A stretch of DNA of 64,000 nt, taken from NCBI GenBank assembly GCA_944472155.2, contig OX235273.1, forward strand, positions 7,599,204 through 7,663,203, given 5' to 3'. Of this stretch, positions 1 through 11,720 are shown piece after piece. Numbering within the stretch: the stretch's first letter is position 1; every line of letters starts with the position of its first letter. Source of the stretch: Trichobilharzia szidati (taxonomy: Eukaryota > Platyhelminthes > Trematoda > Strigeidida > Schistosomatidae). The translations under genes were made by a program, and so were the position numbers. Below the pieces are notes generated by a model. The model saw only the letters and a program-made list of their open reading frames with translations, was not told where the DNA came from and did no database searches.

Positions 1-640
1 AGGGTAAGCAACGTGCCACTTAACCAGCTTGTTAATATTCTGGTTGACAGGCACATGGACTCATGTAAAAAATGGGCCAAATCCATTTTATCTTACTCAC
101 ACCACCCTCTTCACTCACAACTCTCCCCTTGCATCTCATCACGCAAAACCAGAAGCCTATATAGAAAACTATATGTTTGCACCAGCAAGTACAAAAACTC
201 AACCATACCCTACTTAGCTCGTGTTCTGTGTGATAAAGAAAGCATTAGGCGTGACACCCATAATTCATTAAATAGTCAGTAGTACAACTGGATCTCGTCT
301 TTCCAACTTACATCATCAATAAGTACATCATTTTCTTTCTTTCTTTTCCTTTTCTCTCTCTTCTTTTTTTCCGTTATGTGCTGCTTTGCTTCTTTCTCTC
401 GCTTACGCCATTAAATATGTGAGCTCCCACTTTTCTAACACCTTCAAACACTGTTCAACTTTGGCTTTGCTACCGACATGCCAATATGTTGTTGTCATAA
501 TGAACTGAGATTTCCTTAATCTATGTAGAATTTTATTTATTGATCATGTACTAACTGGGTGCAATACTGTAGTAAAAATGCTGAGAATTCCATTCTGTAT
601 CACAAGTACTGTTTGGAATAAAGCAAATAATAATTATTAT
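1..640 (+). mobile_element. CR1/jockey-type LINE, 3' end (cut by window start)
   Basis: The reading frame open to about 280 encodes the C-terminal tail of a non-LTR retrotransposon reverse transcriptase protein. The tail (DRHMDSCKKWAKSIL, then PCISSRKTRSLYRK, then SKYKNSTIPYLARVL) matches almost residue for residue the tail of the longer copy at 59,898-61,157. The 3' UTR has a CT-rich stretch (about 330-370) and ends in an AATAAAGC block followed by ATT-type repeats near 620-640, as in the other copies. Only the 3' end is in view. I infer an inactive or partial copy; the family name is not assigned. Confidence 0.82.
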
Positions 641-1202
641 ATATGCGGTTGTATAGTTTGAGAATGATATCACGCAAAAGAGCAGTAACACTACAATGGA
701 CACCATTTGTTTTTATGTGTCAATGAGGGTTTTCAAATAAATGGTTGGTATTTTTATTGAGTTGATGATATTACTCACCTTTGAAATTTTTGAGTTTCTC
801 TTGGTACTGTGAAACATATCCTTCGTAGTTTTTGGCATAACTCCCTAGAGGAAATAATGAGAAAAATGAGAGTTAGATGTACAATGATCCGATTTACGTG
901 TACGGTATGCGGTGTTTGTTATACTGCAGACAATTAATTTCCTTGATAGATTTGAATAGAGGAAAATACACGTACACACGTCAATACGCAGAAGAGTCTT
1001 CCAAGATGTTGAAGAGATGGACCACTTTATAACTGCTACTTCGAATTTCTGAAGCTGTGACAATCGAAAGTGTGAAACGAAAATTATGCCTGAAAAAGAG
1101 GGGCTAGTACTAACTTATTACCACCACACTACACAGGAACTTACACCTCGCCTGCACTAATATGCGATGAATTGCCTATTCCGTTAACGCATATTCATTG
1201 TG
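641..1202. other. No recognised feature
   Basis: AT-rich sequence without a recognisable coding region or repeat. The short open frames on both strands have no motif. Confidence 0.4.
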
Positions 1203-1800
1203 TAATGTTATTAGTGTTTCCTTGGGTTCTGAGTTAAACATGGAGCTTTATCAGAATATCCTCATCCTATTCTCTTCATTGCAGTCCTTGGTAGCTAGCT
1301 CCGCGATCGCCCTGAAGCTCTTATCACCTCCTCAATCGATCTTGTCCACATCACGCTCGGACCCATGCTCAACCCTCCTTCAATTGGATAGTCTCTATGG
1401 CGCGTGATGTCATCTCTGAATCGTCTCCTCAGAGTTTGTCTGATCCATTTCCACTTTTTCTTCGGAATATTTCTCCGGCAATAGTTTCTTGATTGGTTCG
1501 TTCGTTCGTACCCACAGTTCCTTGTTGCTAATTCCTCCTGACCGACTACCTAATCTTCAGTATGAAGCGATGGCAGCTGAAGCCTGCTGGAAATACTTTA
1601 TGTGTGACCCAAATCGTAGAACTGACTGACTCCACACTGCTGTTGAAAGCCCAAATTTTGTTCTTCATGCTGAGTGCTGAAGATTTCTAGATTGATTTCA
1701 AAGTGATAACTGTCTACCTCACCTTTCCGAATCTGGATTTGTCATCCTCAACCGTGCTGTCACCTGTAGTGGAAACGACGCCGCCTAAACGAGTGATTCA
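1203..1800 (-). mobile_element. RTE-type LINE fragment, strongly decayed
   Basis: Read on the minus strand, the order of blocks follows the 3' third of the better RTE copies: the 3' end with the reversed 'tttccttgggttc' signature near 1,217, the region for the C-terminal 'KKWKWI' box near 1,445-1,470, and the block for 'SALSMKNKIWAF' near 1,655-1,680. Frames are broken throughout. It is recognisable only by comparison with the copies at 20,119 and 53,280. Confidence 0.6.
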
Positions 1801-2942
1801 TTGTTCAGATGTATTTTTCTAGTTATTCTTGTTGTATGCATTTGAATGAGAGCCTGTGATGTGAAATGCTTTCATCGTATCTCCAGTGGAAGTTGCTTAT
1901 ATTGCGCTATTAAATGGTGTTCTTGAAAGTGTCTAGTGCCTGTGTAACCAAGAGATTACGAAGAAGTGAACATAGAAAGGTACAGACGTCATTATCCTCA
2001 AGTCTAACAAGTTCTCTTTCAATTCGACGGGCGGAAAGTATCGAAGAGTGAATGTCAAGACGTACCATACTGCTTTTTCACATCTTTCATAAACAACAGC
2101 AGATCTAAATTATTCAAGAAAATACAAAATATGACGAAAAATCGGGATGAATTTATTCTGACACAAGGATCACAGAGAATTTATATTGACTGTCACTCGA
2201 CAGGGAACCACAATTTCAATATTCTGAATACTATTCTCAATTGAAAGTCTGGCTTTCAGAAAAGATTTTGAAGGAGTCAATTAAAGTGGCACAGTCAGGA
2301 TATAACACACTAATCACGAAGGTTGATGACTATTCGGGCACACATTATTTGGCGATGATTTGTACCTCAGGTGAACTGCATTGACATTGTTGTGTTCCCT
2401 GGACTGAATGGCTTAATCATGAAGCCTTCACAGTCATACTAGACAATAGCTTCATTGCTCATCTGGGAATCAATCTCTTTAGCCGAGTAAATACAATAAC
2501 AGCTCTGACAAAGACTTTGTTCTTCCTGTTCACTGATCACAGTTATAGGTGAAACGGTGTAGACGTTTTCAAGCTGAGCGTGCACACATCAGTATTTGCA
2601 CTGAGTTTTGTGTGTGTGGTATGAGAGCTATGGCGATTTATAATGTATTACAATGTCATGTCATGAAAGAATATTCACAAAATATCAAACCTTCATAGAC
2701 TTCGGTCATTTCAGAAGCTGTATGATAATCACGTTTGCACTTGAGATCTATAAAAGAATTTCTTATGAATCCCATTATTCAATGGAACATACAGTCTCCG
2801 ATTGTTTTGTTTCGACGGGCCAGCTGTCTGTCGATATTCTCTGAAAGTGAGAAATGAATTTAGACAGATGATACTGTTCGATTTTACCTAGATACTTAAG
2901 TAAATTATTTCAAACAGCCTTGATCTGATCACAGTGAAGATT
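1801..2942. other. No recognised feature
   Basis: About 1.1 kb without a coding signature or a repeat I can place. The open frame at 2,653-2,844 (63 codons) has no motif and I do not support it as a gene. Confidence 0.4.
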
Positions 2943-4070
2943 ATTATCATTATTGTTTCCTTTAATTCCTAGAGGAACATAGGGCTGCAGCCGTGCGTCT
3001 CCATTGCGTTCGGTTCTCTGCTAGAGTCTTCACCCGGGCTCCAAGTCTGCCCACATGCTTTCATCTCCTCTTCACATGACCTCCTCCAAGTCACCCTTGC
3101 ACTGACGACCAACTCGCCGCTTCCCTTTCGGGTTCCACTAGAGCAATGGCTTGTCTAGTGATGTCACTTGATGCATTGTTTCCTCAGAGTATGGCCAATC
3201 CATGTCCATTTCTTCCTGCTTATTTCTCTCACAATCGGTTCCTGCTGTGTTGGTTCGCTCAATGCCAGAGATCCCGGTTGCTGATCTTTTCTAACTGGCC
3301 ATCTGATCTTAAATATTGAGCAAAGACAGCTGTTAATGGAGGTCTGTAGTTTGTTCGAAGTGCTCTTTATGACGCACTGGCCAAGTCTGTGATCCTTATA
3401 GAGTAGCACTTACTGACTTCACATTGGAGTTGAAAATCCGGATGTTATTTTTGATGCTGAGTGCTGTTGACCTCCACACAGACTTGACAGTAGTGAGAGC
3501 TTGTCTTGCTTTCCCAATTTTTGCTTTGATATCCTCATCAGTTCCGTCCGCCTGTAGTTGAAACGATGGTTCCCAGGTAGGTAGGTAAAGGAGGTTGTTT
3601 CTTTCAGGTTCCTCCCAATTGTGCTGATTGTTGTCTGTTGTTGGTGTTGCTGTTGGTGGTGTTGCCTAGGAATCTCCATCACCTCTGTTTTCTCTATGTT
3701 CACCTGGAGTCCTATCTTTGATGCTTCTTCTGCCGGCTTGTTGCTTTTCGCTTGCATATCTTCCAGTTTGTGGGAAATCAGACATATATCATCGGCGAAG
3801 TTCAGATCCTCCGAGTTTTTTGTGTGAGTCCATCTTATGCCTGTTTCCTCATTGCCCGCTGTTTGTCGCATTATCCAGTCTACTGCAATCAGGAAAATCA
3901 TTGGCGATAGTAGGCAGCCTTGTCTTACTCCTGTCCTCACTTCGAAGGATTCCGTGAGTTTCCCGTTGTGGATTACTTGGCATGCAGTGAAGATTGCTGA
4001 TATATTTAATACCAACTCTAGCAGATCGCAAATTGTGGTGTGAGTAATTTCAATTTCCAAAGTAGTAAGC
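2943..4070 (-). mobile_element. RTE-clade LINE (SR2-like), 5'-truncated, subfamily A
   Basis: A minus-strand open frame of 213 codons (4,060-3,419) holds part of an RTE reverse transcriptase: GVRQGCLLSP at about residues 44-53 and the catalytic box FADD at 88-91, then HKLEDMQAKSN and a Gln-rich stretch. A second frame (3,409-3,164) carries the C-terminal tail with KKWTWIGHTLRKQ, so at least one frameshift separates them. The 3' end near 2,943-2,960 shows the reversed family signature followed by ATT-type repeats. RTE elements encode an apurinic-like endonuclease plus RT and move by target-primed reverse transcription. Here the endonuclease and the RT N-terminus are missing, so this is a dead copy. 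Confidence 0.88.
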
Positions 4071-4600
4071 TGCGTAGAAATTTCACCTCAAGCTGTGTAA
4101 TTCCACGTATTAGGAATTCGACAACTTGTGTTCATCCAAAGTCATCCAAGTAAGTGGGTAGAATTCGATTGCATTGAACTGAATCGCCTATCTGAGCTGA
4201 GTGAAAATCATATACACCATTGAGAAACTGAGCCGTAGGCGATCGAATCGGCCATCTCCTATGTAGGTCTTATCGATCCGGCCAGCAGGCACTACTGGTT
4301 GTCGAAGTCTATATCCAACTCCTCAGTCAGTAATATATGGCATCACGAATTATGAAATGAAATTTTGAAATTTCATTCAACTCCACAACAAGTATGTCAT
4401 ATCCTGCTGAAAGAGCTAGTCTTTACTTAGTTACCGTGGATGGAATCAATGCTTTTCCGGATAAGACATGTTACAGTAGATGTTCTGATGAAATCATAAT
4501 GACGTCATACAGTGTATTGAATTTAACCAATCATACAACCATTCCCTCCATCATGTTTCTTTAAATCATGGAAAATACCCATCGAGACATCATGCAGAAA
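4071..4600. other. No recognised feature
   Basis: Unassigned sequence between the RTE copy and the PLE cluster. I see no open frame with a motif. Confidence 0.4.
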
Positions 4601-5580
4601 AAAGAACAAGAAGTTCAGCAGAGATATCTTGTCAACAAATTCATTCTCAAAAGCTGCACAATCACATTTATGCACTTAAGTTTACATGCATACATACAGT
4701 TATTATCTATTTATTTATTTCAAGATAATAAGGAAGGTGATTAATTTTCAACTTGAAATGAAAATTAGGAGGTGTGATCAATACAGATTACAAGGGGTTT
4801 CAGAACAGACCTGTACAGGTTTAGAAAATCATCTTTAATGACAAAATGTGTGAATGGGATGAGCATGCGGACTTGTTGAAAGAATAATATTTCATAAGGG
4901 AAAGAAAGGCGAAAATGAAAGAAAAGAAAACACGGGACCAATGGAAACAAACCGAACTAGACCCATGATGAACGTAGGGGCTGAACCAGTTTCTTTTGAA
5001 TACATAACTCTGGTTTTCCCAAGCTTATGGTGAGGACTTTTACAGAAGTGTACAAAGAAGTCAAGAACACACTACCTTTGATAGATTTTTGTTTACTTTG
5101 TGAATGACTCTGAATGATGAGTCGGTCAGTTGAGATGCTGTGACAGTTGTTCTGACGAGGTGCTTAGTCATTGTGCTCTTGATTGAACCAGTGCCTCCTC
5201 TTTGCAGCCAATCTGTATAATGTTCTCTAACACGTTTTGGTAAGACCTGCATAAAATGACCGATGTAAGTAGCTCCTCAGGAGCAGGTGAACTGATATAT
5301 GGACACTGAAGTGGTCATATGCAGAAGTCTGGCCTTCATATTGCTCTGGAGCAGTGGGTGGCTAGAGAATATCAGTCTTAGAGTTGTTGCAGGAAAAGTC
5401 TTCTTCAGGGAACTGGAGATTCTCCTTTTAAGGATATCTGCTTCTAGGTCTCCACTCAATTCCAGATTCAGAAAGAGTGTTTTCTTTCACAGTGAAGTGC
5501 AGTCTTCCTTTTTTGACTTTGGTTTCATGTTCTTCTCCACGAAACGTGCTGGTTATTCATTTTGAGCTAGGGTATTTTTC
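4601..5580 (-). mobile_element. Penelope-like element, GIY-YIG 3' part, family 2
   Basis: Minus-strand frames 5,459-5,277 and 5,252-5,061 lie in the same phase and together give a PLE GIY-YIG endonuclease domain: YQFTCS, then GATYIGHF, then RVREHYTDWL, and downstream FRVIHKVNKNL. They are parted by a single in-frame stop (5,277-5,279) where the family has the second cysteine of a CxC pair just before the YIG motif. The 3' UTR runs down to about 4,605 and includes a decayed hammerhead-like hairpin (about 4,612-4,665). PLEs couple an RT to this nuclease, which nicks the target. Only the nuclease end is present. Confidence 0.75.
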
Positions 5581-5629
5581 AGAAATAGGAGCTCTTCTAA
5601 GAAGTCATCGCTGAAAATTCTTCTGGTTC

Positions 5630-5990
5630 GATGAGAAGCGCCATAACTGAACACTTTGTTGGCACAACTGTCACAGAATCTCAATTGACCCATCATTCAG
5701 AGTCATTCACAAAGTAAACAAAAATCTACCGAAAGCAGTGTGTTGTACACTTCCCTGTACACGTCTGCAGAATCCTTCGCCACATGCCTCGGAAAACCAG
5801 AGTTGTGTGTTCAAAAGAAACTGGTTCTACACCTACATTCACCATGGGTCTAGTTGAGTTTGTCTTCATTGGTCCCGCGTTTTCTTTTCTTTCATTTTCG
5901 TCTTTCTTTCAATTTAAAACAGTTAGTCCCTTTATAAATTTTGATAGCATTATTAGAAGACGGAGATTATCTGAAAAATGTGATGTATTA
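5630..5990 (+). mobile_element. PLE family 2 fragment, inverted to its neighbour
   Basis: Plus-strand sequence repeats the end of the preceding PLE in the opposite direction: the part coding for the His-Leu-Val region, the FRVIHKVNKNL block (about 5,690-5,735) and the C-terminal GKPELCVQKK block (about 5,790-5,825). Frames are broken. Together with the minus-strand copy it makes a mirror arrangement, a common outcome of PLE insertion. Confidence 0.65.
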
Positions 5991-6035
5991 GCGCTATACA
6001 TTTCGAACAATCTGATCACACATTTACTTGTCAAT

Positions 6036-6700
6036 TCCATATTAGTTTGTTTATTAGGTATATCACACAGTGAAACAGTATTATTTACTGGATGACGTTT
6101 CGAACAAAATTTATTGTTCATAATCATATCAATTGTGATCACACGACTTTCACACTTGAGTTTTATAATTTTCTTTGTCTTCTCCTATTTGTCGTATGGG
6201 TAGTAGAATTTTCCAGATATCCGGGACAGGTGATGAATCATTCCTATTACATGTATTTGTAGTTGATTCGATAAACAAAGCTTCTGTTATCAATCTCTCC
6301 CTATACCCTGTGACATTAGATTTTAAAACTGTCATCCTATCCCATCCTATTGTATGGTTGTGTGTGACTGCATGTAGTGCTATAGCTGAACAATTCTGTA
6401 GATTTCTTATCTTATTCGGGTCAACCAATCTAGATTTTGCTAAGTTTTTATGTTCAGCTAGTCTGACTGCCCCTGTTCTACTAGTTTGACCTATGTATTT
6501 GACCTGACAATCATTGCAGGGTATGAGATAAACTAAATTGTTTTGTCTTAAGGGCTCTACAGGATCCTTTAACCAACAAAGCTTGTTTCTCATTGAGTTT
6601 GTGGGTTTGAATGCCGTTTTTATTCCTGCCTTGTTTAGAATTCTGCGTAAGGCTTCCGAGGTTCCTTCCTTGTATGGAGAAGACAAAGAAAACTATAAAA
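6036..6700 (-). mobile_element. Penelope-like element, GIY-YIG domain, family 1
   Basis: A continuous minus-strand frame of 178 codons (6,686-6,150) encodes an intact-looking GIY-YIG module: VYLIPC at residues 52-57, a second Cys at 60, YIG at 64-66, a conserved Arg near 75 and His at 79, followed by the family block THNHTIGWDRMTVLKS and RERLITEALFIES. The upstream SPYKEGTSEALRRIL segment is the linker from the RT thumb. The RT itself is absent. The terminal motif near 6,088-6,115 (reverse of TTCGAAACGTC) is shared by all family 1 copies here and resembles half of a hammerhead fold. Confidence 0.85.
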
Positions 6701-6840
6701 CTCAAGTGTCAAAGTCGTGTGATCACAATTGATATGATTATGAACAATAAATTTTGTTCAAAACGTCATCCAGTAAATAATACTGCTTCACTCACTGTGT
6801 GATATATCTAATAAACAAACTAATATGGAATTACTTACTA
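6678..6840 (+). repeat. Inverted terminal copy of PLE family 1
   Basis: This stretch repeats, on the plus strand, the 3' terminal part of the preceding minus-strand PLE (about 6,036-6,180). It includes the codons for GEDKENYKTQ, the hammerhead-like motif (about 6,730-6,775) and the CACTGTGTGATATATC block. The two copies form inverted repeats bracketing the GIY-YIG frame, as described for PLE pseudo-LTRs. Confidence 0.7.
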
Positions 6841-6879
6841 CCACAGTGCCCAAGTTTTACACATATATTTACTTGTCAA

Positions 6880-7590
6880 GTTAATATATATGGAAAAGTT
6901 AAATTAAACAAGGTGTCAAAAAAAGAATTAAGAATAATTAACACAAACGTTTGGTAATCCAATCAAATAAGGATTACCAAGGTAGGTTAAGAGTAATAAC
7001 AAACTCTTTTTGAATACACAAGGGGGGCTTAAGTTTATGAATGGCTATAGCCTCAGCGTATTTCAGTAAACGTCCTTGACCGTTTTTATGGATGACCTTA
7101 AAGGCTGAGTTAACATCAGTCTTATGGTTCATCTTGATAAAATGTTTAGCTGTAGACGAAGTTGGTAGTCTGGCACCTGCATCTATTGGCTTGTCACAAT
7201 TCATCTGTTTTCCTAACCACTTTGGGATATGCTCTCCCACCCTCACCTGCAAAGGGCGATTACTCCTCCCTATGTATGTATGTCCACACACACACGAAAA
7301 ATTGGTAAATTGTGTGGGATGTGATATAATCACTTGTGCACTTTTGAGGTTTGCAGTGGAGCATATTTTAAGCTTTTTCGACAATTGCAAGCTCAACTGC
7401 ATAATAGGTTCTACGGATGATCGAATTCAACCTTTGTCTCAAAATCCTACTGTTTACTTCGCCGTTATATGGTAATTTGATGAAAACCTTTTTCTTAGGG
7501 ACGGTATGGATTGTAGGTTTAGAGCCTAGTTGACTTCTACACCTGTTTAAAAATTTCAAAGGATATCCGTTTTCAACAAGAGTATCCAAC
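6880..7590 (-). mobile_element. Penelope-like element, GIY-YIG domain, family 3
   Basis: Two overlapping minus-strand frames give one broken protein. The frame 7,589-7,368 holds the linker (ENGYPLKFLNRC, then LPYNGEVNSRILRQRL). The frame 7,402-6,974 holds the nuclease: CVCG at about 37-40, YIG at 43-45, Arg54, Glu57-His58, then SAFKVIHK and a C-terminal PPLCIQKEFV. The switch of frame near 7,370-7,400 marks a frameshift. The family differs in sequence from families 1 and 2 but keeps the same domain order. Confidence 0.82.
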
Positions 7591-7960
7591 AGATGAATTG
7601 TGACAAGCCAATAGATGCAGGTGTCAGACTACCAACTTCGTCTATAGCTAAACATTTAATCGAGATGAACCATAAGGTTGATGTTAACTCAGCCTTTAAG
7701 GTCATCTATAAAAAACGGTCGAGGGTGCTTACTGAATTACGCTGAGTCTATAGCTATTCATAAACTTAAGCCCCTCCTCCTCTGTGTATTTGAATAAAAA
7801 CAGTCTGTTATTACTCTTAACCTACCTTGGTAATCCTTATTTGATTGGATTACCAAACGTTGTGTTAATCATTCTTTAATCCTTTTTTGTCACTTTGTTT
7901 AATTTAACTTTTCCATATATATTGACTTGACAAGTAAATGTGTGATCAGATTGTTCGACA
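7591..7960 (+). mobile_element. PLE family 3 fragment, inverted copy
   Basis: Plus-strand sequence mirrors the 3' part of the preceding element (about 6,880-7,205), from the codons for MNCDKPIDAG through the NSAFKVI block to the 3' UTR with the TTGGATTACCAAACGTT block. It carries a frameshift around 7,715-7,740. It forms the second arm of a local inverted repeat. Confidence 0.75.
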
Positions 7961-7984
7961 TGTAAGACGCAAATACGTCACATT

Positions 7985-8290
7985 TCTTTCAATTATGAAA
8001 TATTATTCTTTCAACATGTCTGCATGCTCATACCATTCACACTCTTTGTCTTTAAAAGCAATTCTCTAATCCTGCACAGGTTTGTTCCGAAACCCCTTGT
8101 AATCTGTATTCATCACACCTTTTAACTTCCATTTCGAATTGAAAATTAATCACCTTACTTATGTCGAAATGAATAAATAAATAGATAATAACTGTATGTA
8201 TCTTTGTAAACTTAAGTCTTTAAATGCGATTGTGCAGCTTTTGAGAATGAAATCGTTGACAAGAAATCTTTACTGAACTTCTTGTTCAGT
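7985..8290 (+). repeat. Outer inverted repeat of the PLE cluster
   Basis: This segment is the reverse complement, with moderate divergence, of 4,605-4,900: the blocks around TTCTTTCAACATG, CCCCTTGTAATCTGTATT and CAGCTTTTGAGAATGAA recur in mirrored order. It is the 3' UTR of PLE family 2 and closes the symmetric cluster spanning 4.6-8.3 kb. Confidence 0.7.
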
Positions 8291-8574
8291 ACATTTCACA
8301 AAATATAGAAAACTGATTTCCACTCACTTTGTCTCTGTTGCAATTCCTTTTCAGCCTTGTTTGAACCGCGTAGATATTTCTCTGATAATTCTATATGAAA
8401 ATAAAACATTTCGAAAGGATTGTTTAAGCCAGCTGTATGGTGTTTATTACTTGGACAGGTGTGCGGATTGGGAGTCTGTTCTTCTCCTCAAAGTTGCTGT
8501 TTATATTCCTTCTAAACGAGTCACTTCGCTTTATCTGTAGCATGGAGATCAGGGTACAATTTCTGAATTTTCTA

Positions 8575-9470
8575 CTGTTATTATTTTTTCCTTGAGTTCC
8601 TCTAAAGGAACATAGGGAATCAGCCGCATGTCTTTATCATGTTCGGTTCTTTGCCAAAGTGTTCACCTGACTCCACGTCTGCACACACGCTTTAATCTCC
8701 TCTTCACATGACCTCCTTCATGTCACCCACCCTCTCACTGACGATTAACTTACTTGCCGCTTCCCAATTGGGCCCCACTTGAGCGATGGCGTGGCGTGTG
8801 ATGTCACTCGCTTGACGGTTTGTTTCCTTAGAGTATGGCCAATCAACTTCCATTTCTTCCTGCTTATTTGTTACACATTCGGTTCATTGCCAGAGATCCC
8901 TGTTACTGATCTCATCTGGCCAGCCTTCTGATTTTGAGCGAAGTATTGAGCGAAGACAGCTGTTGATGAAGATGTGTAGTTCGTTCAAAGTGGCCTTTGC
9001 GAAGTCTCTGATCCGTATGGTAAGCAGCACTGACTTCACATTGGAGTTGAAAAGCTGGATTTTATTTTTCATTCTGAGTGCTGTTGACCTCCACACAGAC
9101 TAGAGAGGAATGAAAGCTTGCCTTGCTTTTCCGATCCTCGCTACTTTGATATCCTCATTAGTTGCGTCCGCCTGTAGTTGAAACAGTGCTTCTCAGGTAG
9201 GTAGGTTGGTAAAGGAGGTTGCTTCTCTTAGATTTAGTTTCTCCTATTTATGGCGATTGTTGTCTGTTGTAGTTGCTGTGGCTGTTGCTGTTGGCCAGGA
9301 ATCTTCATCACAACATCTGTTTTCTCTATGTTCACCTGTAGTCCAATATCCTCTGGATGTTTCTTCTGCGAATTTGTTGCTTTTCACTTACATATCTTCC
9401 AGTTTGTGAGAAATCAGACATATGTCATCACGGACGAAGTCTAGATCCTGCAAGTTTTTTGTGTGGGTGA
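8575..9470 (-). mobile_element. RTE-clade LINE, subfamily A, decayed
   Basis: Minus-strand copy of the same 3' part as at 2,943-4,070. The 3' signature lies near 8,590-8,615, the C-terminal region near 8,840-8,880, and a broken frame (9,096-8,884) has TALRMKNKIQLFNSNVKS. The Gln-rich region and the HKLE block lie near 9,255-9,415. Several indels disrupt the frame. 5'-truncated, non-functional. Confidence 0.78.
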
Positions 9471-9639
9471 ATTTTCTGTACTTTTGTCAATTCATGTACT
9501 GATCAAATTGAAACTGTATGCATAATCGCCGGAAAGAGGATAGAATGCCAGTAGAACCTGCTCCTTAACTACATTGGCTTTTGTATGGCCTTCAACAGAC
9601 AGCGTTGACTGATAAATAATTTGGGAACTAGTTCAACAC

Positions 9640-10690
9640 TAGGGCGGGCTCGAAATCTTTGTCAACCTCACTTGACAGCTGGTCATATGACAGTTCCACG
9701 TGTCGGGCGATCCATAAAGGAAAACCCAGAGAGGTGTTCGAAGTGAATACAGGCATAAGATGAGGCTGCTGCCTGTTATCACCGATGATATTCTTAATTG
9801 TGGTGGACTGGATTATGTGAACGACTGTGCACTGGGAGTGAGAAGACAAGTGTACGCTGCACTGACCGATAAGAAGACTCTGGATTTCGCGTGTGGATGA
9901 TTTATATATGATGTCACACACACACAGACTCAAAGACTTGCAGGTAGGCGAAAACCAACAAACTGGCAGAAGAGATAGGCGGGCAGCAAAGACCGGCCTG
10001 CAGTTGAACATTGAGAGGACGGAGGTGATGAAGATAGTCAACGAACAGAAACCTGCTCTGATCACTCACTACTGACAGGAGAAATTTGACAGAGGTTATT
10101 TCCTTCACTCACGTGGGGCAGCCGGCGTCGTTTCAATCACATGCGAAACGGAAGAAGATTTGAAAGCCAAGAAGAATCGAAAAGGCAAGATACGTCTTCA
10201 TCAATCTGCAGTTCCCAGTATAAAGAACAAGTTTCGGAGTTTCAACACATATGTGAAGTAGGTCATTTCTTGTTTGTGGGCCAGAAACTTGCACTGTGTG
10301 TGTCACGCAAAGTGTTTCTAACAGGTTGCAGACTTTTACGGATGGCTGACTTCACCGGCTCCATACTTAAGATCAAATGGCCAGTTGGAAGGAATAAGCA
10401 ACAAACAGCTATGGAGCAAACTTAACAAGAATCTATTGTTCAGGATATTTGTAGGAAAAAAATGGAAAGGGATTGGGCGGATGCCACTGCGGAGACCGTC
10501 AAGTTACATCGCACGCCAGTCCATCGCTTGAGTGGACCCAAATGGGAAACAGCCAGTGGGTCGTCCTAGGGTGACTTGGGAGAGATGATACGAGTTTGAA
10601 GATATCTGCGATCACGGACAATCATGAATCCTGCTGAAGAGGACAGTAGAAAATAGAACAATGTGGAGGTGTTTTGTTGAAGCCATATGA
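9640..10690 (+). mobile_element. RTE-clade LINE fragment, subfamily C
   Basis: Plus-strand sequence follows the RTE order: target-like block for VTGVRxGCxLSP (around 9,740-9,790, heavily mutated), the region of the catalytic box near 9,880-9,905, a LQLNIERTEVMKI block (about 9,995-10,035) and the C-terminal part to about 10,690. It is about equally distant from subfamilies A and B but close to 42,240-42,780 and 44,490-45,755, so I treat these three as one subfamily. All frames are short and broken. Confidence 0.7.
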
Positions 10691-11499
10691 TCCAATCGAA
10701 ACCCGAGTTAACAATAATAATAGTAATAATGACAGTAATAATAATTTCAAATCGGTAATTTTCCATGGTTCAGGGACTGGCGATTGTATCACGAGAAGCT
10801 TTTTCAAAAGACTACTACGAAGCTGAATCAACAGTCGCCTTCTCTGGCTGAATGTTGAAAATCGCATGGTAGTTGAAAACTGCGATAAACAAATAATTCC
10901 AGTGATGAAATTACCGAGAAACTGTCATCAAAACAAACAGGAAGAAGTAGGTAAAGATGAATTAGACAGAGGGTGAGGAGAACTCTGTATGAAACAACGT
11001 ACTATGCCGTCAAATTGAAGTCGACAAGGAGAAGATGATTTGATGATGACTCCTTGAACGACACTGATGAGATGGCGTGTTGAGGAGATGAAAGCATGTA
11101 GACAATCATGAAGCTAGATTAAATAGACTGTAGAGAAAAGAGTGAAATAGCGACGTTTAGCTAAAGTACTATATTCCACTCAGAATCCATGTGAGTAATA
11201 ACGGTTATCTAAGTATTGTGTGTGAGTTCATTCGATTTGGACCAGTGAACAACTGATGTTGTGCAAAGCTGTTCAACGGGATCGAGACATCAAGTATCCA
11301 TTGACAAGGATCAACTCACTTTCATGTTTCATTATTTCCTCGTAAACTGCAATGATTTCTTTCCTATTCTTCAAAGTAGCTTGAAAATTCAAATGAGGAG
11401 ACAGATTCGTTACAAAATACTTTTTTTAACAGCATTAAATACAGTAATTCTTTATAACCAAAAATTATAACCGGAATTGTCTCTTGTCTGTTCTGTGAA
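10691..11499. other. No recognised feature
   Basis: Starts with an AAT-rich microsatellite-like stretch (about 10,710-10,745). Otherwise unassigned; no credible open frame. Confidence 0.4.
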
Positions 11500-11720
11500 C
11501 AAGCATTTTAGTTTAACCACGGATTGATATGAGTTAGACAAGCATTGAAAACCACGAGGGAGTGAGAACTGGACAGCTGCTTCGTTACTCGAGTTAATGA
11601 CTCATTGCAGTACACACCCAACCACCAGGCTTTGTACTCAGCACATTCAAGGCAAGTTACATGGCAAGCTCCGAGACCATTCAGCCACTCAGATACCACT
11701 TAAACGAATCAGAACATCTA
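11500..11720 (-). mobile_element. Smalpha-type SINE, decayed
   Basis: Read on the minus strand, the A-box region (GAGTGGCTGAATGGTCTCG), the tRNA-like body, and the tail with GCAGCTGTCCAGTTCTC and a CTAACTCATATCA block follow the order of the well-preserved copy at 22,641-22,945. The hammerhead core is lost: CTGATGA reads CTGCAATGA and the GAAA box reads GAAG. Confidence 0.6.
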
